From NCBI RefSeq assembly GCF_954871325.1, contig NC_088779.1, positions 18,106,846-18,170,845 on the forward strand: a stretch of 64,000 nucleotides of DNA, in the 5' to 3' direction. The stretch is from Gordionus sp. m RMFG-2023 (Eukaryota; Nematomorpha; Gordioida; Chordodea; Parachordodidae). The translations under genes and the position numbers were made by a program. The notes beneath the pieces are model-generated. The model saw nothing but the letters and a program-made list of their open reading frames with translations. It was not told the origin of the DNA and ran no database searches. Positions 43,086 through 56,100 of this stretch are shown one piece after another (the first letter of the stretch is position 1; every line of letters begins with the position of its first letter).

Positions 43086-44046
43086 TCCTCTATGCCTCCC
43101 CCACCTTCACCTCCCAGGCCGTACTCATATACACCATAATAAGGTAGAACTAAGCTTATTTGATACCTATTCATTAACATATCAATATTTGGTGCTTAAA
43201 TTATTCCTTATCACCATAGTAATAGCTTCTCCCATTGAGAAGTGATGTTTGGCGTGTTCCCTACTTAACAGATCTTTTAATTAGCTATCGATTGATACCC
43301 CTAATAACCATATATTTATATTCTTTAATATGGTTTAGGAAAAATAACTTAAAATGTATCAGTCTGTTGTGGGGTTTCGTGCTCATAGCTGGTTTGGTCA
43401 ATTTCTAGACCTTAACACCGTGGGTTTTACACAACCAACTAATTAACAAAACTAATATAAGTAATCGAGTTTCAAAAAATATAAATTAATGTATTGAGTT
43501 CACGACCCAATTTCAGAACTCGAATCGGAAAAAATTAATCGAATTATTGCGCCTTCGACTCGGAGTTGGGAGAACTCGACTATTTGGCAACAATATTGTG
43601 CGAAAAATGACGCTTATTGCACTATAAAATTTTAAATTTTTTATATCTCAAAAACTATTTAAGGCATAAATTTCATTAAAATAAATTTAAATGAAAGATA
43701 ATGCATTGCTCAGGCAGATATTTCTGAATATTATGCCTTGGCGGTTCAAGATGACATGCAAGAATTTCCTTTAAATAAATCGGAGCCATCCATCCTTTGT
43801 GAGGATTTATTACAAGACATGTAATAATTTAAATCATTTAAGTTACGTAATAATATTAAAATCCTTCATTCATAAAGCACCGTTCTTTTATTCCAAAAAT
43901 ATTTATAATCTACCTATTATATCCAATTTCTCAAGATAAAATTGAAACTGATTTTTATTCAAATTCAACATAATCGCAAATATTAACACATAACATTTCA
44001 CTTGAATATTTATGCGAATCGAATATATTACAAAATATATCCATAT
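43086..44046. other. AT-rich spacer, no gene seen
   Basis: No convincing open frame. Around 43500-43580 there is a patch of ACTCG/CGACTCGGAG motifs probably left by a transposon terminus. Confidence 0.35.
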
Positions 44047-45230
44047 CATAGGCGTAGCCAAGAGGGGGGGAAGGGGGCAAGGGGAAATCCCCCCCCCCTC
44101 CTTCAGAAATTTATCACTTTTTGTGAATATCATTTTAAGCTAATAAAAAATATCCCCCTTAGTCTTCCCCTCCCCACTCCCTGACCCCCAAAAATGTATG
44201 CATATAACTTAAACAATAATTTGAAAGAAAGAATGTAAAAATAAATATTTTTTTATAAAAATATATATCATAATTTATACATTTTTGGAAAAAAGCATTT
44301 ATATATAAAAAAAATTGAACCAAAAAGGCTTTTTAAGAAATGAAATATTAGATAAGTCTTAATACAAATGTGAAATGTATTATAATTATTAATAATAGAT
44401 CCATAAAATTACTAAATAATATAATATATCAAATATAATTTTTTATAAAGTGAGTAATTTTAATATATTTATCTTAGTGAAAGTAAAATATAATTATAAA
44501 ACTATTGATAAAATTAAAACATAAATTAAATTAAAAAATTAACAGTGGAATATTATATGTCGTGGATTTACACTATATAGAATTTTATCAATTATCATAT
44601 GGCAATCAAGTAATTTTTACCAATATAGCGAATTATATATTTTATAGAAAACTATAAAACATTGATAAGGACATCAGAAAATATCCTTTAAAGACATTGT
44701 GGGATAAATAATATGAAGATTAATTTTTAATATTTAATTTAAAGAAATAGATGGCGTTGAATAATTAAATGCAAATTGTTGCTATATTATTATCAAGAGC
44801 ATTGATTAGTAAAATTTGTTAAAATATTAACTGTAATATATTCTCTAACTGTCAAATATGTCTGTAAAATAAAATTTTACCTGGTATTTTGTAACTAATT
44901 CTGTATAATAGAGGAATATCAACTATATGCCTACTCACTTTTTCTAAATAAATTTCTTATACTTGTTTGAAATAAATTATTACCATGCTTTTATATTAAT
45001 GTATATACAAGTAATTTATTATATTTTATATAAACTAATAAAAATATATTTCATATTTGTTCTAGGCTTATTTTTTTATTAAAATTAACCTCTTATCTTG
45101 TAAAAATATTTTATGACTATATATAGAATAAGGTAACTGGGCCGAAGGCCCGCCCAAAAAGGGGACTGAGGGCGAAGCCCCCGGTAATTTTTTAATCCCC
45201 CCCCTTGGGAAAATCCTGGCTACGCCTATG
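44047..45230. mobile_element. Non-autonomous hAT element, CATAGGCGTAGCC ends (1.2 kb)
   Basis: Ends CATAGGCGTAGCC and GGCTACGCCTATG are perfect inverted repeats with a perfect 8-bp duplication ATCCATAT. Poly-G/C runs follow at the left; a GGGCGAAGCCCCC block lies at the right. The A/T-rich interior matches 4300-5298 in inverted orientation. No transposase was seen. Frames at 43903-44133 and 45068-45262 are only the repeat ends translated. Confidence 0.96.
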
Positions 45231-45238
45231 ATCCATAT

Positions 45239-45963
45239 ATAACACGTATCTATGACATTCAATAGTGGATGGACTTTTTAGGAAAAAAAATCGTAAAGAG
45301 GTGTTAAATATATATTAACTTATCTTGATTGCTTCGATATTAATTACATCCATCTTGACTATAATATTTAATAAAAAGAATCTAAAAAATAAAATTAAAA
45401 TGAAGAATTATGGTAGTTGATCTGAATTAACCTAGCCTTAAATTGTTTATAAAATTTTTAAAAAATATATAATTCTTTCTATGTATTTAAAAAAATTTTA
45501 GAGTAATGAGTAATGTTTAGTGTTACCGTTATTCAGAAAAAAAAGAAACTTAATACTCGTTACCTTTTGAAACAAGTACCAAATAGTGCTTCCTTTTCTC
45601 AAAAAAATAACGCCGTTAGTAACGACGCTACTTTTTTCGATGTTACTTTACAGCACTAATTTTAATTAATAAAAAGTGATACCTCCCGCTAAATTTTCAA
45701 GCAATACATATCACTTTTTACTAATGCTCTAGTTAATACATAAATATAGGTGCAAATTTCTATAATTGCAATTTTGTGATTTGTCATAGATTTTAGCTAT
45801 GGTTGCGTAATATTTGTTGATAGTTTGCAATTTTATATTACATTTAAATTGTTTATTTCATATTATTTTGTTATTTGGATGATTTAATTTTTATTTAACA
45901 AGAGACAGTTAATCTAATTTACATACAATTTACCTTCATATTAAGAAGAGAAACAAAATTACT

Positions 45964-45994
<31 letters not shown>

Positions 45995-46681
45995 TTCAAT
46001 AATATTAAGAATTCTTAGATTTTGACTTTGCTATTTTTTATACGCTAATATTTACTACAATAAAATTATTATCTATATACCTGTGTTTAATTACCTACCA
46101 CATAGTATATTCTACCATATCGAACCCAATTCTCCCAAATCGAATCAACCCCAATCCCTACAATATTTATATCGATATACTACACCATTCCGCATTTCGC
46201 TGAAGGCCTATATAAATAAGGCCGAATTTATTTGAATAAAATATAATTACAGTTTCACTTGGATCAAAAATTTAAAAAAAAAATTTATAAAAGTTTCACA
46301 TACATCCCTTCCCTAAAATATTACCATAAAATAAATACCTCTTTATTTTAATAATTATTATATAATATTATTGAAAATATCGAGCTCTAAATATAAAATG
46401 AGTATTAGTATTTAAAATACAAGTATTCGCAAAACTGCCCAAAGATATAATCACGTTTTTTTCATTTAATAAACGTGAAGATAACGTGTAACTGTAAATA
46501 TCAGCTGATCTTCCCGCATAGATTTTTAAAAAATGTATGAAAGTTGATTGCATGATTTTTTTTTTAACTATAAAAATATGGAAACTATCAAAACCCTTAT
46601 CAGATTGTCTCCCCATTGTAATATGGCACAAAGATATAGTAATTTGTAGATTTTATTGAATGTTTATAATATTAAATTAAG
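45239..46681. other. 5' flank of the IDH gene
   Basis: AT-rich. Contains a (TA)n tract at about 45964-45991. A GGCCTATATAAATAAGGCC-like sequence near 46205-46224 contains a TATA-box-like core and could be a core promoter or a small palindrome. The missing first coding exon of the IDH gene (phase-1 end expected) should lie here or further upstream but was not identified. The frame at 46368-46631 on the minus strand is not convincing. Confidence 0.4.
45964..45991 (+). repeat. (TA)n microsatellite
   Basis: About fourteen uninterrupted TA units. Confidence 0.9.
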
Positions 46682-47170
46682 CTCATATAAATGTAAAAAA
46701 TCCCATAGTTGAACTTGATGGTGATGAAATGACAAAAATTATATGGAAATCAATTAAAGATAAAGTAATTTGTGATATTAATTAAGTTTTAAATTTTATT
46801 TTAAGCTTATATTCCCCAATCTATCACTTAAATGTGAATATTTTGACCTAGGATTAGAAAATCGGGACAAAACCAATGATCAAGTTACTATTGATGCTGC
46901 TGAGGCAATTAAAAAATATAATGTTGGTATTAAATGTGCGACAATTACACCAGACGAAGATAGAGTTAAAGGTAAATAATTAGATAAAGAATCTTACTTA
47001 TTGATCAAGAATTTAAATTAAAAAAAATGTGGCCAAGTCCTAATGGAACTATAAGAAATATTATTGGAGGCACTGTTTTTAGAGAACCTATTATTTGTAA
47101 AAACATTCCTAGACTTGTTTCAGGGTGGAACAAGCCAATTGTTATTGGAAGACATGCATTTGGTGACCAG
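46682..47170 (+). CDS. IDH2: IDH exons a-c (N-terminal part)
   Basis: Three exons separated by introns of 41 and 38 nt. The first exon follows an acceptor AATTAAG and starts in phase with two bases completing a codon; there is no ATG in frame after the upstream TAA, so an upstream coding exon is required. The exons hold the GDEMTK start, [16 protein letters not shown], the TITPDE block and the SPNGTIRN / VFRE / IPRLV substrate-binding segment, ending GRHAFGDQ before GTTATT. Confidence 0.92.
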
Positions 47171-50100
47171 GTTATTATATATATATAAATACAAAGCCCT
47201 GTAAATAATTTTTTCCTCTCACCTTGTCTGGCCAAAAAATTTTAAAATAATTTTTATCTTATCTTGTTCTAAATTTTGTTTACTTAGGATTAAGCATGCG
47301 TTCACCTTTATTTTTATTGGCCTGAATATGGCCAAAAGTTATTAAATAAAAAAGTAGTAATTAAAATATTTTTATTAAGTTAAATAAAATAACTTATTAT
47401 TATTAATTTAAAATTTAAACTTATGCAAGGATAATTTTTTTTCTTAAAAAATTTAACCTGACCTGGCTTGATTTAATTTTTTTAAGCCTGAGTTAAACTT
47501 CATGCAACCTACTGGGCTCTAATATAGTATAATAAATCATTTATGTGATAGATTTATGAAAATTATATTTGATTATTTTTATATTCTGTGAAACATGTTT
47601 ATGGCTATAAATGTTTATCTTGTTTATATATTTTAAGTTGTTGACTAAAATATTACATTTCGATAATTATATTATATTTTTTAACTTAACATTTGAATAT
47701 AACAATAATTTATTATTTTATATAAAATTATTTTAAAGTATAAAGCTACTGATTTGGTAATATTAGAACCTGGTACATTGGAACTGGTATTTACTCCTGA
47801 TAAATCGAAAAAACCTGAGAAATATAAAGTATTTTCATTTAACGGAAAAGGAGTTGGCTTAGCTATGTACAATACAGATGAGGTAAATTCACTCAATTTA
47901 TTATTATTATTTAATAGTAATATACATATTTCATCCTAAGAAGTTGGTGTTAGTTATTAAAATATAATTTCAATTTAATTAATTATGTGAATAATCAATT
48001 GTGACATCCTGTGTACACTAAGTTTTATTTTTTTTAAAGTTGAAAATTCTGCACTTGCCATTGTTGGAGCAAAAGTTAAAATGAAAACCTTGATTTCTTT
48101 TACATATATGGTATTTGTCTTCTTTTCTTTATATGAAGACAATACTCCACTAAAAATTTTGCCACTTTTCCTAACAAATAATAACTTGAAAAAAATAGCA
48201 TTAAATCAAAGCTATTGATAAATATTTAAATTTAATGCATAACATTAAAAATATAGAATAAAATAAATATTTTGAGTTTGATTTCTTTTAAATACATTTT
48301 CTTTAATTTGGGCTGTGGAGCCTTGGGCAGGCTAAGGCCCAAGTTTGTGTTTATACAGGTCTCTATACCTTACCTTCAATTTGAACAACAATTCTGCATC
48401 TACCTTAACCCTCCCCATATTTATTGGCTTTATTTGCAAATTATTTAAGTTTTGTATTGTTATGAATTATATCGTATCATTCATGTCACTACTGCGAAAC
48501 TTTTTCCGCAAATGTTGATTACAGCAAAATGATATTATAGTTAATGCATTAGAGGTTGAGTATGAATAAATTTTAAATTCCAAGGCGTGACGGGCCTTCC
48601 CAAAATTTTCCGCGGGTTTGATCGGGCGTGAACATAAATTTCCCGTGATTCACGGAAATTTTAATTTTTTAAATTGTTTTTTATAAATATAAATTTGCAA
48701 CTTTATAATAATATTATATATTTTCTTATTTAATTTAGTTCTTTTTTTAAAAAAAATTTATTAAAACTAAAGATCTTTCGCATTTTATAAACAACATCCG
48801 GTATCATTTTGTTAGTTCTATTTTCTTTTTATGTTTAGGTGTTTTTTATCGCGAGACTTTATGCTAAATTTTGCTTAAACTTTTTACAGAAAAGTCAGTT
48901 ATATTTTATTTGTAAATATCTTCAATCTTTAAATGCAACAGAAAGTGAAGGATTTTACAAGCTAGGCCAAGAGATAAATGTTGGTGTTACATATGGATAA
49001 CAAAATATAAAAGTTGTGAACAAGAAAACTCTCATGAATTATAGGTCCAAAAATATACCATGAAATAAAATTTAAGATTAAGAGCATGATCATTGTCCAT
49101 AATCACTGATATTTGGACGGATGACTATAAAAATCTAAGTTTTTTAACCATTATAGGACATATTATCATTAAGGATTTTAATTAAAACATTTGTTTTGGC
49201 CATAAGGGCAATGGATGAAAAAAACGTCAAAATTAAAAGTGTAGTCAATTCAATTTTAGGAGAATATACAGAAGTAGAAAATTACTTAAATAAATGTATA
49301 ATTGTGAGTAGTGTTGTTAAACGGCTCGTTTTGAGCCAATTTTTAAAAACGGCTAACTCAATACTCCATCCAGAAAAATATTACCCAAGCTGGAAGATTT
49401 TTCTTAGAAGGAGGGTCTACACATATATTATAGAAATCTTGAGGTTAGGGCAATATTTTTCTGGCTAAAATATTGAGTTAGCCGTTTTAAAAAATCTGCT
49501 CAAAACGAGCCTTTTAACAACACTAGTTGTGAGTGATAACCAAGAAAATCTTATAAATGCATTCAAAGATGAGGAAACGCTAGCATATATATACCATATA
49601 CTAAATAATATTATGCATTATATTTTTGACAATTGTTTAACTGAAATAGCCTTAAATATAAATGGTGTAAAAAAATAATACAATATTTCAAACACAGCTA
49701 ATAGCAAACTAAGCCACACCCTTAAACAATATGTAATAACGAGATGGAACTCTGTATATATCATGATACAGAGTTTCTTAAAATCATATTCTGAAATGCA
49801 GGTTAACTTGTTTAGCAAGCAAGAATTAAATAGATTAGCCACAATCGATATCAGCATCATACGCGAGTTAGATAAATTTTTATCAGTATTTAAAGAATGC
49901 TCGGATAATCTGAGAGTAGATTCTCGTCCCACAATAAATAAAGTTTGTCTATGGAAACAAAAATTAATAAAATTTTGTTAACCTTCTGAACATGATACAA
50001 TAATAATCAAAACCTTAAAATACAGAACAAGATTTTATTTAAAAGATTATTATGCAGCCACTATAGTAGGCTTAATTCTAGATCCAAATTTCAAAAGACT

Positions 50101-53100
50101 TAAGATTTTAATAAAAGAAGAAAATGATATATATAAAACAATCTTAAAAATGCTAAATGACATAAAATTAGATGATATGCATAAGTCGATGCCAACTACC
50201 ATTTATAACTTTCCTAACTTATCCTAAACTTATAAAAAACAGTATATTCTAAATGATCAATACCAACTATCACTTTCCTAATTCATCCTACACTCATAAA
50301 AACCGTATATTTCTAGATGATTCTGATGAAGCATCAACATCACCGATGAAAGCTGTGAGGATGAACTTAAAAGATTCATATAAGATAAATAACAAGACAA
50401 TATTTTGAAGTTTTGGAAGCAGGAATATTCATTTCCTTTTTTGAGAAAATTATCGAGTAAAATTTTGTCAGCTGCAAGTTCAGCTTCTAGTGAAAGGTTA
50501 TTTTCTGTAGCCAATCTCTTACTAGAGGAAAGACGTACACAGGACATTCTTCTTTTTCCAAATAAATTTCGATTTATAGATAGTATTTATTTTTTGTTAT
50601 TAATATGGATTAGAAATTAGAGAAATAAGTAGAATGAATTCAAAAAAGTGTAAAATTATAGCAATAGTTTTGAAAAAAAACACCGTGAATTTTCGGGCGT
50701 GAATCAAAATATTGCTTGTCGTGAGCGGGCGGGTCTGGTCGAAAATTTTTTAGTGTTAAGCGTGAATGGGCGTGATATTTTTAAATACCACCTTGAGCAG
50801 GTGGGCCGTGAATGAAAAATTAGGCCCGCGCCCACCTCTATAATGCATCATAGTGAAAACAGTATCGCCAATGCATTATCATGTATGCAATAGTGATTTA
50901 TATTTGACAAATGGTTGATATAATTAATAGAAGTATTAAAGTTCTTTGCTACTTATCCACTTACCTTCTAATAAAGAGTTCATCATTAATATGTTTTTAT
51001 TTTTTAAATATATCAGAAACCATAAATTTGTTACCTTTTGGAAGTTCCTGGCCAATAATATTTTTCCACCGGATTCTATTTCTCTAAGGTAATTCTTTAG
51101 ACTCCCTAATTATTAGGGGTGTGTACCGATACCACTTTTTGGAGGCCGATCCGATCCGATATTCCCGATTTTAAATTGATATCGGCCGATTACCTATCCG
51201 ATATCATATCTAATTTTGTATTCTGTAAAGATACCAATGGTTTTAATTTTAATATACTTTTTATTAATAAAACATCTATAATTTATACCATAACTTATGT
51301 CATTTAAATGTATTATAATGATAGTTATAGTTTATATTCATGAATCACTTTTATATAATAAGTAATAACATTAATCTATATACGTAATAAGTAATAAACA
51401 AATATCTTTTGATATATCAAAATTTCCAATTTATCAGAGGTCAGTCTGCGACGATGGTAACTGTCAATATCACCAGCTTCACTAAAAACAGATTCTGAAG
51501 AGATTATAGATATTAATTTAAATATTTATTTCAAATTTCATAATATATTTGATTATTACTTATTATGTAAATAGATTAATGTTATTATTTATTATATAAA
51601 TAAGTGCTTTTTTAATAAAAAATATTTTATAAGATGTTATACTAATAGAAAGTATATTAAAAATTAAAACCATTGGTATCTTTACAGAATGCATAATTAG
51701 ATACGATATCGGGCCGAAAAGTGGTATCGGTCATTCCCCTGAAATATTCGCAGAAATTTTAACAATTTTTTTAATATTTAAATATAAAATAAAAAATCCG
51801 ATAGCACACGAATAAAAAAGCAGGATTAAAGGAGTGCAGGAAAATTATTAAGGGAAAAATCGAAAATCACATTAATTACCAGGCCTAAGATTCTTTTATG
51901 TAATTGTCATTATCTTAAATTATTTTAAAAAACCAGAGATAAACAAAATTATAGTTTTTTCGAAGATCAAAATTTTGCTAAAAATTTATAATTTCAACTT
52001 GAAAAGATGTTTAAGAAAGAATACCCAAATATATCATCAATTGGATTCTCTAAATTTTCCGAACTAAGACCAAAAAACTGTATTGGAGCTAGTGGCACAC
52101 ACTTTTATGTCTGCGCCATTCATCAGAATGTGAAATTAATGACAAATGTAATAGCTGAAATCACAGCAGGAGAAGACTACTATATAAATTCTTGTAACTG
52201 TCTTTTGGCCCAAATTAGTTGTAATCCCTCTCAGCCAAAATGTTATTTAACAAATTTTTATCAATGCCCTGGTATAGAATCTCTGGCCAATTATACCAAT
52301 TGTTTCAGAGAAATCGTATAGAATATGTTACGTTTAAACAATGGATCACGGTGGATAGAGCAAATCTTGAAACTATTATAAAGTCCATTGTTGATTTCGT
52401 CGATTATCTATTAGAAAAAGTCAAATTTTACTGCGTCACTCGTTTATAGGTAAACAACAAACTTTATTTTTGAAGAATTCCAAAGAAAATTTAAAAGATG
52501 GGGAATTTTTAACAATTCTAAATTATTCCTTTATTTTACAAGATGGATTTCAGGATTTCATTGGAACAAAGTGCAGGCCACTATACACCCATTTGTAGCA
52601 TATTATAAATCTGGAGAAGATTTAAAAAATATAAATTTTGTTATTATATCCGAATCATTAAACCATAATACTAGTGCAGTCCACCTTTATCAATAAATTT
52701 TTATTAATTTCTTAACAGCCAAATTGAATTCTAAACCAGAAAAAAAAATTTTTTCAGATGGAGCCGCGTCTCAATACATGAAACGCAAAAATTTTCTGAA
52801 CATATGCCTTCATAAATACGATTTTAATATTCCTGCTGAATGGCATTTCTTTGACACTGCTCACGGCAAAAATGTATGTGACAATAGGAACTGTCAATAG
52901 ATTAGTTGCCAGAGCTAGTCTTCAAAGGCCAAAATAAATCAAATCCTAACCCCATTAGAATTATATAATTATGCTAAAGAAAATATTAATGGAATTCAAT
53001 TTGAATATATATCCAATCTAGAATATATTGAAGGATAATTAGCCCCTCGTAAAAGATTTAATTCTGCACTGCCCATCCTTGGGACCCAAAAAATTCACGG

Positions 53101-56100
53101 GTTATTCCCATTGATCAAAATAGACTAAAAACCAAAATATATTCAAATTCCAAAGAATTTAATATAAAACAAGTTTCGTTTTTAAATGAGAAAATTATAT
53201 TTAAAAATATTAACGGATATGTAACATGTGTATATGATGACAAATGGTGGTTAGGATTTATAATCGATAAAAATGATACAAATGAAGAAGTAAAAATCCT
53301 ATTTTTACACCCTTGTGGACCTTCAGCCTCATTTAAATTTCCTCTGATAGATGATATTTTAGTGTTGCTTAAATCTCATATTTTCTCGCTGGTCAACTCA
53401 CACCTGTTAAACATATATTATCTCTGAAGAAATCTCACAAGCTAACCAGGCTTTGTATTTCTTTAGATGAAGTAAGATTTAATTAATTTATAAACTATCT
53501 TAATTAGGCAAAATTTGTGAAGATTTTAAAAATTTCATGATCTGAATTACAAATAAATATATATAATGCACATTGTAATCGATTTAGTATGATATATATA
53601 CATTAAAATATTTTTAATCAATAAAAAAATGAATTTTTATTAAAACTATTATATATATATAGCGCCATCTATTTTTTTTAAAGTATAGAAATCGCAATAT
53701 TTTTTTAAAATAAATATCTAGCCATGCATTGTTGAAGAAATTATTAAAAAAATAGTAAACGGATAATATTTCTTAAAAAGATTAAAAATTGGAGATCATA
53801 TTCATTTCGATATATTATTTTCAAATTTTCTATTGACCATAATATGACCCATATTTAATAAAAATTAATTTTGATCTTTTCGCCATAATTATCAATTATT
53901 GACTTAGCTATTGATATTAGATTCAATATTTGATCATATTTGGTTTTAAATTAAAAACTAATTATTTAAAAAGGAAAAAAAGACGTTTTTTGGACCTTTA
54001 ACCCCTATTATCTCAATATAGTTGCTAATGCGCTAAAATTTTGTTTATGATCAATGTGAACATATATAATTAGACTACAATTTTTTATCGAAATCAAAGG
54101 GGTCGGCCGAAAAGTGATTGATTTGACATGGAGTGACCCTTTAGCCTTTAATTAAGTATATAAGCTAGTGCACTATAGATATTCATATTGAATTTTATGT
54201 AATACAAACTATGTTTATTTGAATATAAAATTAAATATAACAAAAATCGAATATTTTTCTTTCTACAGAAGAGAGCCTCAAGTCTATGTAATAATAAGAT
54301 TCTCATACAGGCGCGTAACCAATGGGGGGGGGGGTGATTCCCAATGAGGGGAGGGGGGTGATTCCCCCCCCTCTCATCGCAAATTTGACTGTTTTTATAA
54401 ATATCATTTTAAGCTAATAAAAATTTTACTCTCCCCCCCCCAATCAAAATTTTACAAATATTTGAATATCAATTTCTCAACATAAAACTTATTTTTTATA
54501 AATAAAATTTCCTTTTCCTTTCCTTGTGAGTACATTAACATTATTCAAAAATATTAATAAAATGGAAAAATTTTAAGTCAAAGAGATTGAAATCAAATGG
54601 TAATTTAGTTTATTATATATAATTATTTTATTAAATTCAAAATTATTAGTAAGTTAGAATTAATAAGTATTTTTAATATTAATTATTAATAATAATAATT
54701 TTTTTAATATTTTATTTTTACTTCGATTTTGTAGAACAGAAGAAATAGAAATACAAAAGTTAAATAAGGCTGAGCCTGAAAAAAGGTAATGTGTAGTCAG
54801 AAGCGATATCATTATTGAATTCTATTGATCATTCAGAGTTTTTGCTAGTTGCACAATAAATTATTTTCCTATAGCTCACTACTTTGTAGAAATTTAAAAA
54901 AACCAAATTTAGATAAGGTTCAGGTTATTGATTTGTCGGAAAATATATATGAACAGGTAGATACAATAAGAATGAATGTAGATGAATATTTTCAATATTT
55001 ATATAGACTTTGAATCGAAGGCTAAATTTTATGATATAACACTAATTAAACCTCGTCTAGCACCTGGGCAATTATTGAGATGTAAAATAAATATTGGCTC
55101 AACTGAAGAATATTATAAAATATCCACTTTCATCCCATTCTTAGATACTTTTTTATCGCAAATAAAAGTACGGTTTTTAGATAAAAAACAAGTCTTTAGC
55201 AATCTTCAAGTTTTAATACCCAAAGATCCATCTTCGTTTTCTAATGCCACTATTTAAAATTAAATATTTAGCAAAATTTTATTCCTATGATATTGATACT
55301 GAAATAAATTTAATCAGTGAATTCGAATTGTGGTATAAATATTTACTACGTTTAGCTATTTTATCTGGGCATGTTATTGATGCGCTCAATCGGTGTAAAG
55401 AAACCTTGCCTCAAATTCCTAATATTTTGAAGTTGTTTTATATTCTACCACGTTTGCCTATTATAACATGTACGAATGAAAGGACTTTCCAACTTAAGAA
55501 GGTTGAAAACATATTTATGAAGTACTACTTCCGAATCTCGGCTAAATGGGTTAGCTCTGTTAAATATCCACAGAGATTTGGTTCCAACGACAAACAAAAT
55601 TCTTGATGAATTGGCAACATTCCCACGAAAATTAAAAATCACATTATAATTATAGTATTTAATAAAAAAATTTGTATAATACTGTATTTGATAAGAAGTT
55701 TAAAAGAACTTGTTTTTTAAATTATTTTCTAGTCAATATTTTAAAATTATTTTCTAGTCAATATTTTAAAGTTTTGTTAAACGCCTCGTTTTGAGCCGAT
55801 TTTTAAAAACGGCTAACTTCGTTATTTATCCAGAAAAATATTATGCAAGCCTGAAAATTTTGCTCATAGTAGCAAAGGTCTAGACATATAGTATCGAAAT
55901 TTCGAGGCTTAGTTAATATTTTTCTGGCGAAAATATTGAGTTAGCCGTTTTTAAAAATCGTCTCAAAACGAGCCCTTTAACAACATTAATATTTTATACA
56001 CACTACTATTAGTATTTTCAATAATAAATTATATTATACTTATATTGTATGAGAATTTAAGCTGAGGCTAGTTTTTAAAGCAAATTTTATAAAAAAAATG

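Larger units (their letters stand above)
48550..50840. mobile_element. hAT element with transposase remnant, TAGAGGT ends (2.3 kb)
   Basis: Ends TAGAGGTTGAGTATGAATAA and GCCCACCTCTA with a perfect 8-bp duplication TAATGCAT. Subterminal blocks are rich in GGGCGTGA/CGTGAAT motifs on both sides (48590-48660, 50690-50830). The interior carries a nearly full-length but decayed hAT transposase on the plus strand and a nested MITE. It lies in intron 4 of the IDH gene. Confidence 0.95.

Noticed and set aside
43903-45262. Proline/glycine-rich frames at 43903-44133, 44002-44184 and 45068-45262.
   Set aside because: They are translations of the G/C-rich ends of the hAT element 44047-45230.
46200-46230. 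TATA-containing GGCCTATATAAATAAGGCC as the IDH promoter.
   Set aside because: The upstream coding exon is not located, so the transcription start cannot be placed; kept only as a remark in the flank entry.
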